Shown: positions 49,999 to 57,991 of the stretch, one piece after another
Numbering within the stretch: position 1 is the stretch's first letter
How the letters are laid out: each line of letters opens with the position of its first letter
Virus record (IMG/VR): IMGVR_UViG_3300030012_002710
Span: 1 to 64,000 of that record
DNA: 64,000 bases
Origin: a virus
Direction: 5' to 3' (one strand)
The notes under the pieces: generated by a model
The model's input: the letters and a program-made list of their open reading frames with translations, nothing else
What the model was told of the DNA's origin: nothing
Database searches by the model: none
Translations under genes and position numbers: made by a program

Positions 49999-50154
49999 TT
50001 ATTTTTTATTGTCTTTTAACTTTAACCATTTAGATACAGTATACCCTATAGTTACTAATAAAAGAATTATTTTAAGTGAAATCTCTATATGTGTCATTGA
50101 TACAGCAAGAGCTATACCATTTATGGCTAATAACTTAATATCTGAAACAGCCAT
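49999..50154 (-). CDS. Small membrane protein
   Basis: A 51-aa frame from ATG 50154 (MAVSDIKLLAINGIALAVSM) ending in KLKDNKK. Two hydrophobic stretches separated by THIEIS, with a basic C-terminus. Such tiny proteins can act as holins, antiholins or spanin parts. It lies 3 nt upstream of the His-rich gene and close behind the previous stop, supporting translation. Confidence 0.5.
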   Translation of the reverse strand: MAVSDIKLLAINGIALAVSMTHIEISLKIILLLVTIGYTVSKWLKLKDNKK

Positions 50155-50155
50155 T

Positions 50156-50371
50156 TTAACCTTGTACTAATTTGGTTATAGGAAATTTAACTTGGTATGC
50201 ATTTGGTCCACATGGATATTTTGATACTTCCATACCAGTAATACCAGAGCTAGAACCCACACCGTGCATTCTACCTTCTTGATTTAATGGACCATCCCAT
50301 ATATGAGATTCTCCTACTATACCTACTTTTTTATTTTTACTTGCTTTGTTGTAACCTGGATCGTGTTTCAT
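50156..50371 (-). CDS. Hypothetical protein
   Basis: About 71 aa from ATG 50371 (MKHDPGYNKASKNKKVGIVG); the longer frame starts inside the preceding gene. Basic N-terminus, then Gly/Ser-rich turn-forming sequence (GVGSSSGITGMEVSKYPCGP). No recognised family. Likely a virion-associated small protein by context. Confidence 0.5.
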   Translation of the reverse strand: MKHDPGYNKASKNKKVGIVGESHIWDGPLNQEGRMHGVGSSSGITGMEVSKYPCGPNAYQVKFPITKLVQG

Positions 50372-50375
50372 TTTT

Positions 50376-50588
50376 TTATTTTTTATTTTTGCATCCAAAA
50401 TTTTTTGCGTAGTTAGCCATTTTTCTGACACTATCGCTGTATTTACCGTCTTTAGCTTTCATAACAGCAGAAGCTGCACTACAGGCATCTTTAAATCCAT
50501 TTTTTTTAGCCCAAGCTGTAAACTTACCTTGATTTTTTTCTTTTATTTCAGGAAAACCTTTTTGTAATAATGGTGATGTGCTTCTCAT
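50376..50588 (-). CDS. Small basic protein with KFTAWAKKNGF motif
   Basis: 70 aa. GKFTAWAKKNGFKDACSAAS, then AVMKAKDGKYSDSVRKMANY-AKNFGCK. I recall this pattern from several viruses of unrelated hosts, where small basic proteins may be packaged with DNA. Two Cys are conserved-looking. Function unknown. Confidence 0.55.
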   Translation of the reverse strand: MRSTSPLLQKGFPEIKEKNQGKFTAWAKKNGFKDACSAASAVMKAKDGKYSDSVRKMANYAKNFGCKNKK

Positions 50589-50606
50589 TTATTTATTACT
50601 TTAAAT

Positions 50607-51722
50607 TTACATTTTTCTAACTTTCCCATCATTTTTCTTTCTTCTTTTTCGCATTTTTTCCATAGTTTCTTTGTTGCGCTTTTTATGTTCTTCTTGGTCT
50701 CTTTGTTTCATTTTTTCACGCGTCTCTTTTCTTATCTGCTCCCTTATTTTTTCTCTTTCTTCGTTTCTTCTTTCTTCACGGGATTTTGTTTTAAATTTTG
50801 GTTCAGGTTTTTTACTTTTTTCATTGGGATTTGGAACTTGATATTGTGCAGGACCTTTTCCTTCTTTAAGGTTTTTTTGATGAGTTTTACTTCTAGGATC
50901 ACTTGCTTTTCTTCTAGGATATTTATCATTTAAATTTGCATCTTTATGATAATCATCTGGATTTCTTCCATATTTATTGTCTGGTGTTGGTTTTACTTGA
51001 TTAACTTGTGCAGGACCTTTTCCTTTTTGTTTATCTCTAGAGTCTATTATTGCTTTTCTTTTTTCACCTCTAGTCATTTTACCTTCACGAGCTTTTTTAC
51101 GTATTTCTTTTCTTTCTTGTCTACCTTCTTGTCTTTTTGCTCTTTTTTCTAATCTTAAAGTTTTATCTCTTTTTTGTTGAGTTTTACTTTTTGTTTTACT
51201 TACTCTACCTTTAGCTGCTGTTTCTTTTGAAGTTGTTTCTTTTCTAGCATCAGCTGCTTTTTGTTTTGTTTTTTCTAATCTTTTTTGGCTTTTTGTTTTA
51301 GGTTTTTTTGTAACATTTGATTTAATTTCAGAAACAAAATCACTACCTGGTGCCATTCCAGCTTGTGCAGGACCAATAGAACCTTTTTTAGCCATACCTT
51401 GCATATGATTTACAGCCATTCTAGGATCATACGCTTGGTTTAGTATTTGAGCATTTGTAGATACGTCCATACCCATTGGTTGTCTTGGTTGTTGTCTTAC
51501 CATATTAGACATGTTATTTACAGATCTATTTGGTTTTAATACACTTTGTGAACCTGGTTGACTTTGTAATAATCCAGCAATACCACCAGCATTATTTAAT
51601 CTTTTTAAAAATCTAGCAGAAGCAGGCCCTTGTGAATCGTTTATTGCATTATATTTAGCTTGTTCCCAGCTATCAATCTTACCGTTTTTATTTATATCTT
51701 TAACTTTATATTTTTTTCCCAT
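50607..51722 (-). CDS. Highly basic disordered protein with EF-hand-like loop and GPAQ repeats
   Basis: 371 aa with an extreme Lys/Arg content. Residues 9-20 (DINKNGKIDSWE) fit a 12-residue EF-hand/dockerin calcium loop. GPAQ occurs three times (IGPAQAG, KGPAQVN, KGPAQYQ), plus GPAS near residue 33. The C-terminal 80 residues are alternating Arg/Glu/Lys helix. Candidate for DNA condensation in the head or a scaffold-like partner of DNA; all inference. Confidence 0.6.
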   Translation of the reverse strand: MGKKYKVKDINKNGKIDSWEQAKYNAINDSQGPASARFLKRLNNAGGIAGLLQSQPGSQSVLKPNRSVNNMSNMVRQQPRQPMGMDVSTNAQILNQAYDPRMAVNHMQGMAKKGSIGPAQAGMAPGSDFVSEIKSNVTKKPKTKSQKRLEKTKQKAADARKETTSKETAAKGRVSKTKSKTQQKRDKTLRLEKRAKRQEGRQERKEIRKKAREGKMTRGEKRKAIIDSRDKQKGKGPAQVNQVKPTPDNKYGRNPDDYHKDANLNDKYPRRKASDPRSKTHQKNLKEGKGPAQYQVPNPNEKSKKPEPKFKTKSREERRNEEREKIREQIRKETREKMKQRDQEEHKKRNKETMEKMRKRRKKNDGKVRKM

Positions 51723-51724
51723 AA

Positions 51725-52171
51725 TTATCTTGTTTTATCTCTATTGAGATTTTTTATTGCTGTTATTAACACTTTATCTGTATATGTTTTAGCTTTCATT
51801 ATTGAATTACGTTTTTTACTTACAGGTATATCTTCTTCACCTAGCATAATACGGTACATACGTGCTATTAGTTGTTTACACTTAAAAGAAACTTTATAGA
51901 TATTATACTTTTGAGTTGTTCTATTTCGTTGCCTCCATGTTACAATCCAATTGTTTTTTACCAATTTGTTCCAGCGTCTGTTGTCCCAACTGTAAGCATA
52001 CGTACCGATCTTAAAATCCTGTTTAGTAAATAAATCCATACAGTCAAAGTATATTAATAACTCTAGATCTGCATCATTAAGATCATTGTTTCTACAAGCC
52101 CACTTTCTTATTAATCTGTAGTGTTTTAACAAGTTTAAATCTCGTACGTCACCAGATTTTAAACGTTTCAT
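51725..52171 (-). CDS. Putative winged-helix DNA-binding protein
   Basis: A 148-aa basic protein. Residues about 15-100 (LKHYRLIRKWACRNNDLNDA, then DLELLIYFDCMDLFTKQDFK and WDNRRWNKLVKNNWIVTWRQ) have the helix order of MarR-type winged helices, including a wing-like strand pair (TQKYNIYKVSFKCK). It lies at the head of the structural genes beside groES, where a late regulator would be expected. Confidence 0.6.
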   Translation of the reverse strand: MKRLKSGDVRDLNLLKHYRLIRKWACRNNDLNDADLELLIYFDCMDLFTKQDFKIGTYAYSWDNRRWNKLVKNNWIVTWRQRNRTTQKYNIYKVSFKCKQLIARMYRIMLGEEDIPVSKKRNSIMKAKTYTDKVLITAIKNLNRDKTR

Positions 52172-52428
52172 AAAACAACAACAACATCTTGTAATTTAAT
52201 TACAATAAATTTTTCTTTTTCAAATTCAATACCGTGCCCTGCATGACGATCATAAAATATATTATCATCTTTTTTTATAGTTGTTATATCATCACTAACT
52301 GATACAACTTTAGCTTTTCTGTATCTTATATCTTCCCTATCTTTTTCTATTATAAGTAAACCACCTTTTGTTTTATCAGTTTTTACTTTTTCAGGAATTA
52401 TTATTATATTATTACCTACTGCCTTCAT
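52168..52428 (-). CDS. groES: Co-chaperonin GroES
   Basis: 86 aa. Cpn10 features: AVGNNIIIIPEKVKTDKTKG, mobile-loop GGLLI, then VVSVSDDITTIKKDDNIFYD and VIKLQDVVVVL. It caps the phage GroEL encoded just upstream; the groEL stop region overlaps the groES ATG by 17 nt. Slightly shorter than host GroES (about 92-97 aa). It probably adapts the folding chamber to phage structural proteins. Confidence 0.88.
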   Translation of the reverse strand: MKAVGNNIIIIPEKVKTDKTKGGLLIIEKDREDIRYRKAKVVSVSDDITTIKKDDNIFYDRHAGHGIEFEKEKFIVIKLQDVVVVL

Positions 52429-53965
52429 TAATTCTTAAATTATTAATTACACAATCAGTTGATAATATTGTTGTAGCTACAGATGCAGCATTAACAAGAG
52501 CACTTTTTGTAACAAGTAAAGGATCAATAATACCTGCTTTAATCATATTTACAGTTTTACCTGTAACAACATTTAATCCTTCACCTTTATTTTTAACTAA
52601 GCTTTCTGTATAATCTATACCTGCATTATCTAAAATAACTTTAAATGGATATGTTATAGCATTTAATAATACCAGTTCAGCTTCGTTTTTTGTTTTAATA
52701 TGTTGTGATGCGTTTAAAAGCGCTATACCACCACCAGGTACAATACCTTCTTTAATAGCAGCTTTTGTTGCACATATAGCATCTTCTATTCTATCAGATT
52801 TTTCTTTTAATTCTATATCTGAATTTGCACCTACTTTTACTATTGCTATTTTAGCTGATAATCTAGCTAATCTTTTTTCAAGCCTTATAACATGTGCAGG
52901 TGAGGGTAAACTTGCTAAATCTTTTTTTACTTTATTTATAAGTGATAATACTTCATCACTTGGATCACCAACTTGTATTATGGTATCTTTTTCATCTGTT
53001 GTAGATTTTAAACAACTACCTAAAAATTCTGGTTGTATTAAATCCATATCATCACCTAAGTCTTCATTAATGACAGTAGCTCCTGTAAGCAAAGCTAAAT
53101 CATCTAATGTTTCACGTTTATTAACACCATATGTTGGTGCATTTACAATATTTACTTTAATATTACCTTTTGTTTTATTCATGGCAAGTGTAGCCATTAC
53201 TGGTGCTTCTACATCTGCTATTATAAGTAAAGGTATGTTTTTCTTTATAACGTGTTCTAATACAGACTGTATTTGTCTTATATTTTCAACTGGTGATTCT
53301 ATAATTAAAACAGCAGGTTTTTCAAGTTCTGCAGTTTTCTTTTCTTTATTTGTAATAAAATGTGGATTAGTTAATCCTTTATTATATTGAACACCATCAA
53401 CTAGCTCTACATCTGTTTCTGGCATTGATGAATGTTCCATCATCACTACACCTGTTTGACCTACAGCTCTAAAAGCATCACCTATAATTTTTCCAAGCTC
53501 AGGATCATTATTTGTAGATATACTAGCTATTTGATCAATCATATCACCTTTTACAGGTATAGATATATCTTCTAAATATTTAAGTACTTTTTTAACTGCT
53601 TTATTAATGTTTTCTTTTAATTGTCTAGAATTTACATTAACATTTTTTGCTAAACTTATTATAGCATGAGCAAGTACAGTTGCGGTAGTAGTACCATCAC
53701 CAGCTTCATTTACTGTTTTTCGTGCTGCTTCTTTTAATAAAGTAGCACCCATATTTTCTACAGGATCTAATAAAACTATTGAATTTGCTACAGTAACACC
53801 ATCTTTTGTAATCATTGGTTTACCTTGATCATCTTCAAGTAATACACATTTACCGCTAGCTCCTAAAGTAGAGCTAACGGCTTGTGTGAGTTTATCAATT
53901 CCTTTAAATACTTGATTTTGAGCATTTTTGCCAAAATTAAGATTTTTGACTATTAAGTCTGACAT
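52412..53965 (-). CDS. groEL: Chaperonin GroEL
   Basis: A 517-aa group I chaperonin. The equatorial ATP site is visible as DGTTTATVLA, and the later DAICATKAAIKEGIVPGGGI contains the catalytic region around Asp398 of E. coli. Apical-domain strands (LVDGVQYNKGLTNPHFITNK) are present. The C-terminus lacks the GGM tail of bacterial GroEL. Probably needed to fold capsid or tail proteins, or to supplement host chaperonin. Confidence 0.93.
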   Translation of the reverse strand: MSDLIVKNLNFGKNAQNQVFKGIDKLTQAVSSTLGASGKCVLLEDDQGKPMITKDGVTVANSIVLLDPVENMGATLLKEAARKTVNEAGDGTTTATVLAHAIISLAKNVNVNSRQLKENINKAVKKVLKYLEDISIPVKGDMIDQIASISTNNDPELGKIIGDAFRAVGQTGVVMMEHSSMPETDVELVDGVQYNKGLTNPHFITNKEKKTAELEKPAVLIIESPVENIRQIQSVLEHVIKKNIPLLIIADVEAPVMATLAMNKTKGNIKVNIVNAPTYGVNKRETLDDLALLTGATVINEDLGDDMDLIQPEFLGSCLKSTTDEKDTIIQVGDPSDEVLSLINKVKKDLASLPSPAHVIRLEKRLARLSAKIAIVKVGANSDIELKEKSDRIEDAICATKAAIKEGIVPGGGIALLNASQHIKTKNEAELVLLNAITYPFKVILDNAGIDYTESLVKNKGEGLNVVTGKTVNMIKAGIIDPLLVTKSALVNAASVATTILSTDCVINNLRINEGSR

Positions 53966-53992
53966 ATTAAATTAAATTTGATTAGATTAAAA

Positions 53993-54280
53993 CTATTTAA
54001 AGGTCTTAACGACTTTAGGTCCGTTTAAGAATTCAATTTTTTTCTCGTAATGCTGAACTGAAGCATTAACAGCTTCTTCAGCACCTTCGAGTGTTTCTCT
54101 ACGGGTTACATCGATCCATTGCTCTGCTTCTGGATCTTGGTATTCAGTTTGATAAAAACCGTTAGGTAATTGGGTTATTCGCCAGTTTTTCTTTTCAGCG
54201 ACATGTTTCCAAAGGGTTTTTGTTTTTTCTGAAACTTGTGGTTGACTACTCCACGAACTAGTCTGGTAATATAGTGTCAT
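53993..54280 (-). CDS. Hypothetical protein
   Basis: A 95-aa soluble protein (TSSWSSQPQVSEKTKTLWKH, then EYQDPEAEQWIDVTRRETLE). Y-Q-D-P-E...W-x-D-V-T-R-R-E-T-x-E-x-A-E is a pattern I recall from many phage hypothetical proteins, without function. It begins after a 79-nt gap, the longest on the minus strand, that may hold a promoter. Confidence 0.6.
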   Translation of the reverse strand: MTLYYQTSSWSSQPQVSEKTKTLWKHVAEKKNWRITQLPNGFYQTEYQDPEAEQWIDVTRRETLEGAEEAVNASVQHYEKKIEFLNGPKVVKTFK

Positions 54281-54359
54281 AAGGTTTGGGTTTTAATTGT
54301 TTGACATTTGGTTATAAAATATATAGTTACTTGTTTTTCTTTGTTTTTAAGTGGAAAAA

Positions 54360-56222
54360 TTATGTTATACCATATTTACCTTTTTGATCATCATATTTAG
54401 TATCTAATTCACTTGTTGTAAATATTTTATCATAAGCTCTTATTTCTCCTAAATAACCATAACCCCCATATACACCACCACCATCACTCATTAAATTAAT
54501 ATCAGTATCTGTTGTATATTGTGGTGAAACAGTGGTTGTGCTTGTAACATTATAATTTGTTTTTCCAGGTTGATAACGGTTTATACTCCATTGGTTATTT
54601 GGAAAATCATAACCAATAACATACATAAACCAATCAGAAGTAGTAACACTTGCAACATAACCAGAGTTAAAATCTGCATTTCTTGATGTATCATAAACAA
54701 AATTATTGAAACCTTGCGTGCTTGGTCTATAATATCTAACAGCGGCTTGTGCTGTACTAGTACCAGTTGTATTTCCATATAAAATAGTATTTAAACCAGA
54801 AGTACCTGAGGCAATAGAGCTCATTCTTATCCAAAACAAAAATGTTAATACGTTTCCTGATTTTAAACTTAATGCTCCTCCATGTGTGGCGCTTGGTATT
54901 TGAAAATAATCAGCTCTACTTGATAAATCTAAATAAGTTGCGCCATTTACACTTCCGGTAGAAGGAACAGTAGTAACTATTGTTGCATCATAATTATTAG
55001 CACTTAAATCAAACCAAGTTGAACCACTTCCAGTCCAAGATAAAGAACTATTAGCATCTAACCATAATATTTGATTTGCTTCTAACTTTGGTGGTTGACC
55101 AGGTATATATTCATCTGCTATTTGTTTCCACGTAGTCCCATTATAAAACTCTACAAGCTTATCTGTTGTGTTATATCTAAATTCACCTGTTGAAGGTTGT
55201 GGTGCAGAACTAGTTGTAAATTGTATAATTCCACTTGTACCCGCTGTAAATGTTGTAATTTTAGTATTTGCTACAGACGTAGAATCTGTGGTGAATGTTA
55301 ACACACTAGTTGTTTCTACTATAGTGTATTCATCAGAATATCGTAATATTACAACTCCAGATCCTCCAGATCCTGAACTTCCACCTATAGTTTGATTAGG
55401 ATGTGCTCCACCTCCTCCACCTGTATTTGCAGTTCCATCTTGAGCATTACCAGTTCCTTCACTTTTGCCTCTACCATTTCCTCCTCCATCGGAACCTGTT
55501 CCAGCTGAACCACTTGAAAGATTACTTGAACCACCACCACCTCCAGCGCGTAAAACAGGTGATCCAGTTATAGATGATGATAAACCACTACCACCATTTG
55601 TTCCAACACCTAAAGTACTTACAGCAAGGGATGCGCTTCCAGCTCCTCCACCACCAACACCACCTTCTTGATTAACAGTTGCACCTAAAGCATTACCGTC
55701 TCCTGCATTAAACCCTTGTGTGGGTGTTACTGCAGTTCCTCCAGTATAAAAATTACCAGCATAATTAGAAGCTCCACCACCTGAACCTCCATCTCCAGGT
55801 GCTTGTGCGGAAAGACCACCGCCACCGCCACCTCCACCAGTAGAGGTAATTTGATCAAATATTGAGTCATCTCCATCAGCACCATGATTAGCTGAAGCAC
55901 CAGTTACTCCAGATCCACCTTCTCCAACAGTTACATTATATGAAGTGTTTGTAGATAACGAAAGAGTTGTTTCTACAGGTTGTAAACCACCGCTAATATT
56001 TCCAGATCCAAATGATGTTCTATAACCTCCAGCTCCACCACCACCGGCTCCTCTGTTACCACCTCCGCCTCCACCACCAGCAATTACTAAAAAATCAACA
56101 CTAAAATTTCCTGGTCTTTCTGCTGTTGTTCCTTTAGGTAATATTACACCTTCTGTATTTTCTGAAGTTAAAGTTTCTCCTGGTAAATCAATTAAAACTG
56201 GTGTTGTTATTTTTGTTGACAT
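54360..56222 (-). CDS. Glycine-rich adhesin with LamG-like domain (paralogue 1)
   Basis: 620 aa. N-terminal attachment segment ending GTTAERPG, then about 280 residues of Gly-rich repeats (VIAGGGGGGGNRGAGGGGAG and similar), then FRYNTTDKLVEFYNGTTWKQ, and a C-terminal concanavalin/LamG-like domain (ILWLDANSSLSWTGSGSTWF; FLFWIRMSSIASG). Gly-rich blocks of this type form polyglycine-II sandwiches in phage tip adhesins such as S16 gp38. Receptor-binding fibre by inference. Confidence 0.72.
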   Translation of the reverse strand: MSTKITTPVLIDLPGETLTSENTEGVILPKGTTAERPGNFSVDFLVIAGGGGGGGNRGAGGGGAGGYRTSFGSGNISGGLQPVETTLSLSTNTSYNVTVGEGGSGVTGASANHGADGDDSIFDQITSTGGGGGGGGLSAQAPGDGGSGGGASNYAGNFYTGGTAVTPTQGFNAGDGNALGATVNQEGGVGGGGAGSASLAVSTLGVGTNGGSGLSSSITGSPVLRAGGGGGSSNLSSGSAGTGSDGGGNGRGKSEGTGNAQDGTANTGGGGGAHPNQTIGGSSGSGGSGVVILRYSDEYTIVETTSVLTFTTDSTSVANTKITTFTAGTSGIIQFTTSSAPQPSTGEFRYNTTDKLVEFYNGTTWKQIADEYIPGQPPKLEANQILWLDANSSLSWTGSGSTWFDLSANNYDATIVTTVPSTGSVNGATYLDLSSRADYFQIPSATHGGALSLKSGNVLTFLFWIRMSSIASGTSGLNTILYGNTTGTSTAQAAVRYYRPSTQGFNNFVYDTSRNADFNSGYVASVTTSDWFMYVIGYDFPNNQWSINRYQPGKTNYNVTSTTTVSPQYTTDTDINLMSDGGGVYGGYGYLGEIRAYDKIFTTSELDTKYDDQKGKYGIT

Positions 56223-56224
56223 AT

Positions 56225-57985
56225 TTATAAATTAGTAAAGTCTTTATATCCTGTTGCAGTATAATGTTCCATTTGCCCTAATGTAGTATTACATCTTAAC
56301 ATACCTATTTCAGCACCTGGTTCAGCATCTGCTTTTTGAAAAGTTATATTACCTGAACCCTCTTTAAATACAATAGTATCTGTCGTTCCGTTTGTAAACT
56401 TAGTTTGATATGCGACTTCATTATATAGATCTGTAACTTGATCTGAAGATAAAGTTGTATTAAAATATCTAAGTTGATCTATAGCTCCATTCCAAAAATA
56501 TGATCCACCTTGATATGATCCTATTCTTACATCGCCAGTATTAGTATTTACAGCAGAGCCAAAAGTGTTTGAATCTGCTACAGCTCCATTTAAATACAAT
56601 ATACAACCAGTTCCTGCAGAATCAACAGTTAATACAACGTGATACCACGTATTAAGAGTAATTGATGAAGTAGTAAGTTGTGAATATGAAGGATTATATA
56701 ATGTAAAATATAAAATAGAACCATTTGTCCATACTCCATAAGATTCAGGACTACCTTTTTGAAACAACCAAGCATTACCTGAATTATTAGAGTTAATCCA
56801 CAAACTTATGCTTTGAGATGCTGTTAAATCAAAATTAGAATTATCTGGTAAAAATATATTAGAACTTGATCCATTAAGTTGTGCTGCATTTCCATATTTA
56901 CCAGCTGCATATGTTATATTACTACTTGATACACCATTGTAATTTCCACAAGTGTCATTTATATTATCATTAAATTGATATAAAGCTTGACATCCAGCTC
57001 CTGTAGGATAATTGCACGTTGATGTAGTCATTGTAGTTATAGGAGCTACTAATGTTCCATCAACTGTAACACTATTAACTACAGTATTATCATATTTTAA
57101 TATTACTACACCAGAACCGCCATCACCACCAGTAGAATCTGAACTACCTGTAACGCCGCCTCCGCCGCCACCTCCCGAATTTTCCAAAGCACTTGTTCCT
57201 CTTACACCTGCTGTTTGGCTACCGGTTCCACCTCCTCCGGATCCTCCAGTTCCACCTATAACATTACCACCAGTACCAATTGCGCTTCCTGAATCATCTC
57301 CGCCTCCGCCTCCGCCGCCTCCGGCAAAAAATACACTTGTTCCACCTACTATTTCACCAACACTAGCATCAGTTGCGTTAGAAACACTTATAAAAGATGT
57401 CATATTAGTGCCGCTTCCACCATTACCACTTTGATTAGCTGAACTACTATTACCTACGCCATTTGTGTCTGATAAAGGGTTACCTGACCCACCACCTCCG
57501 CCTGTAGCCCATTTATATGATGTATTACTATTACCTCCATTATTGCCTTGCCCAGTAATACCTGATCCTCCAACATAAGCTGTTGAATTACTAAAAACAC
57601 CAGCTCCTGCACCTGAACCACCTGGTCTACCATCTCCTCTTCTTTGTCCAGATCCACCACCTACCGCTCTTAATCCTGCAAAACCAGAATCAAGACCATT
57701 AGGTTGATTATTTGTTAATGTTGTATCTGCTGTAGCACCTTCACCAACTGTTAATACAACAGAGCTTCCTGATGCAACAGATGTTGTACCTGTTAAAAGA
57801 CCACCAGCACCGCCACCGCCTGATCCACTTCCTGAAGCAGTACCACCACCACCTACAATAAGATAATCTATATCAAATGATGAGGTTGGTTGCTGTGCTG
57901 TAGTACCTGCACAACCTTTTAATGCATTTGTAGAACCTGATTGGTTTAAATCGATAAGATCATTTATTACTTTTATTATTGCCAT
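56225..57985 (-). CDS. Glycine-rich adhesin with LamG-like domain (paralogue 2)
   Basis: 586 aa. N-terminal segment with CAGTTAQQP, then Gly-rich repeats (LIVGGGGTASGSGSGGGGAG) over about 270 residues, then a LamG-type domain (CQALYQFNDNINDTCGNYNG; LNTWYHVVLTVDSAGTGCIL). The domain order matches paralogue 1, but the LamG domain is diverged, so the two may bind different glycans. Ends with LGQMEHYTATGYKDFTNL. Confidence 0.72.
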   Translation of the reverse strand: MAIIKVINDLIDLNQSGSTNALKGCAGTTAQQPTSSFDIDYLIVGGGGTASGSGSGGGGAGGLLTGTTSVASGSSVVLTVGEGATADTTLTNNQPNGLDSGFAGLRAVGGGSGQRRGDGRPGGSGAGAGVFSNSTAYVGGSGITGQGNNGGNSNTSYKWATGGGGGSGNPLSDTNGVGNSSSANQSGNGGSGTNMTSFISVSNATDASVGEIVGGTSVFFAGGGGGGGGDDSGSAIGTGGNVIGGTGGSGGGGTGSQTAGVRGTSALENSGGGGGGGVTGSSDSTGGDGGSGVVILKYDNTVVNSVTVDGTLVAPITTMTTSTCNYPTGAGCQALYQFNDNINDTCGNYNGVSSSNITYAAGKYGNAAQLNGSSSNIFLPDNSNFDLTASQSISLWINSNNSGNAWLFQKGSPESYGVWTNGSILYFTLYNPSYSQLTTSSITLNTWYHVVLTVDSAGTGCILYLNGAVADSNTFGSAVNTNTGDVRIGSYQGGSYFWNGAIDQLRYFNTTLSSDQVTDLYNEVAYQTKFTNGTTDTIVFKEGSGNITFQKADAEPGAEIGMLRCNTTLGQMEHYTATGYKDFTNL

Positions 57986-57991
57986 ATTTTA

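Noticed and set aside
54281-54359. Bacteroidota-type late promoter in the 79-nt minus-strand gap
   Set aside because: A TATATTTTA stretch is present but matches neither TAnnTTTG nor the 33-bp element well enough.
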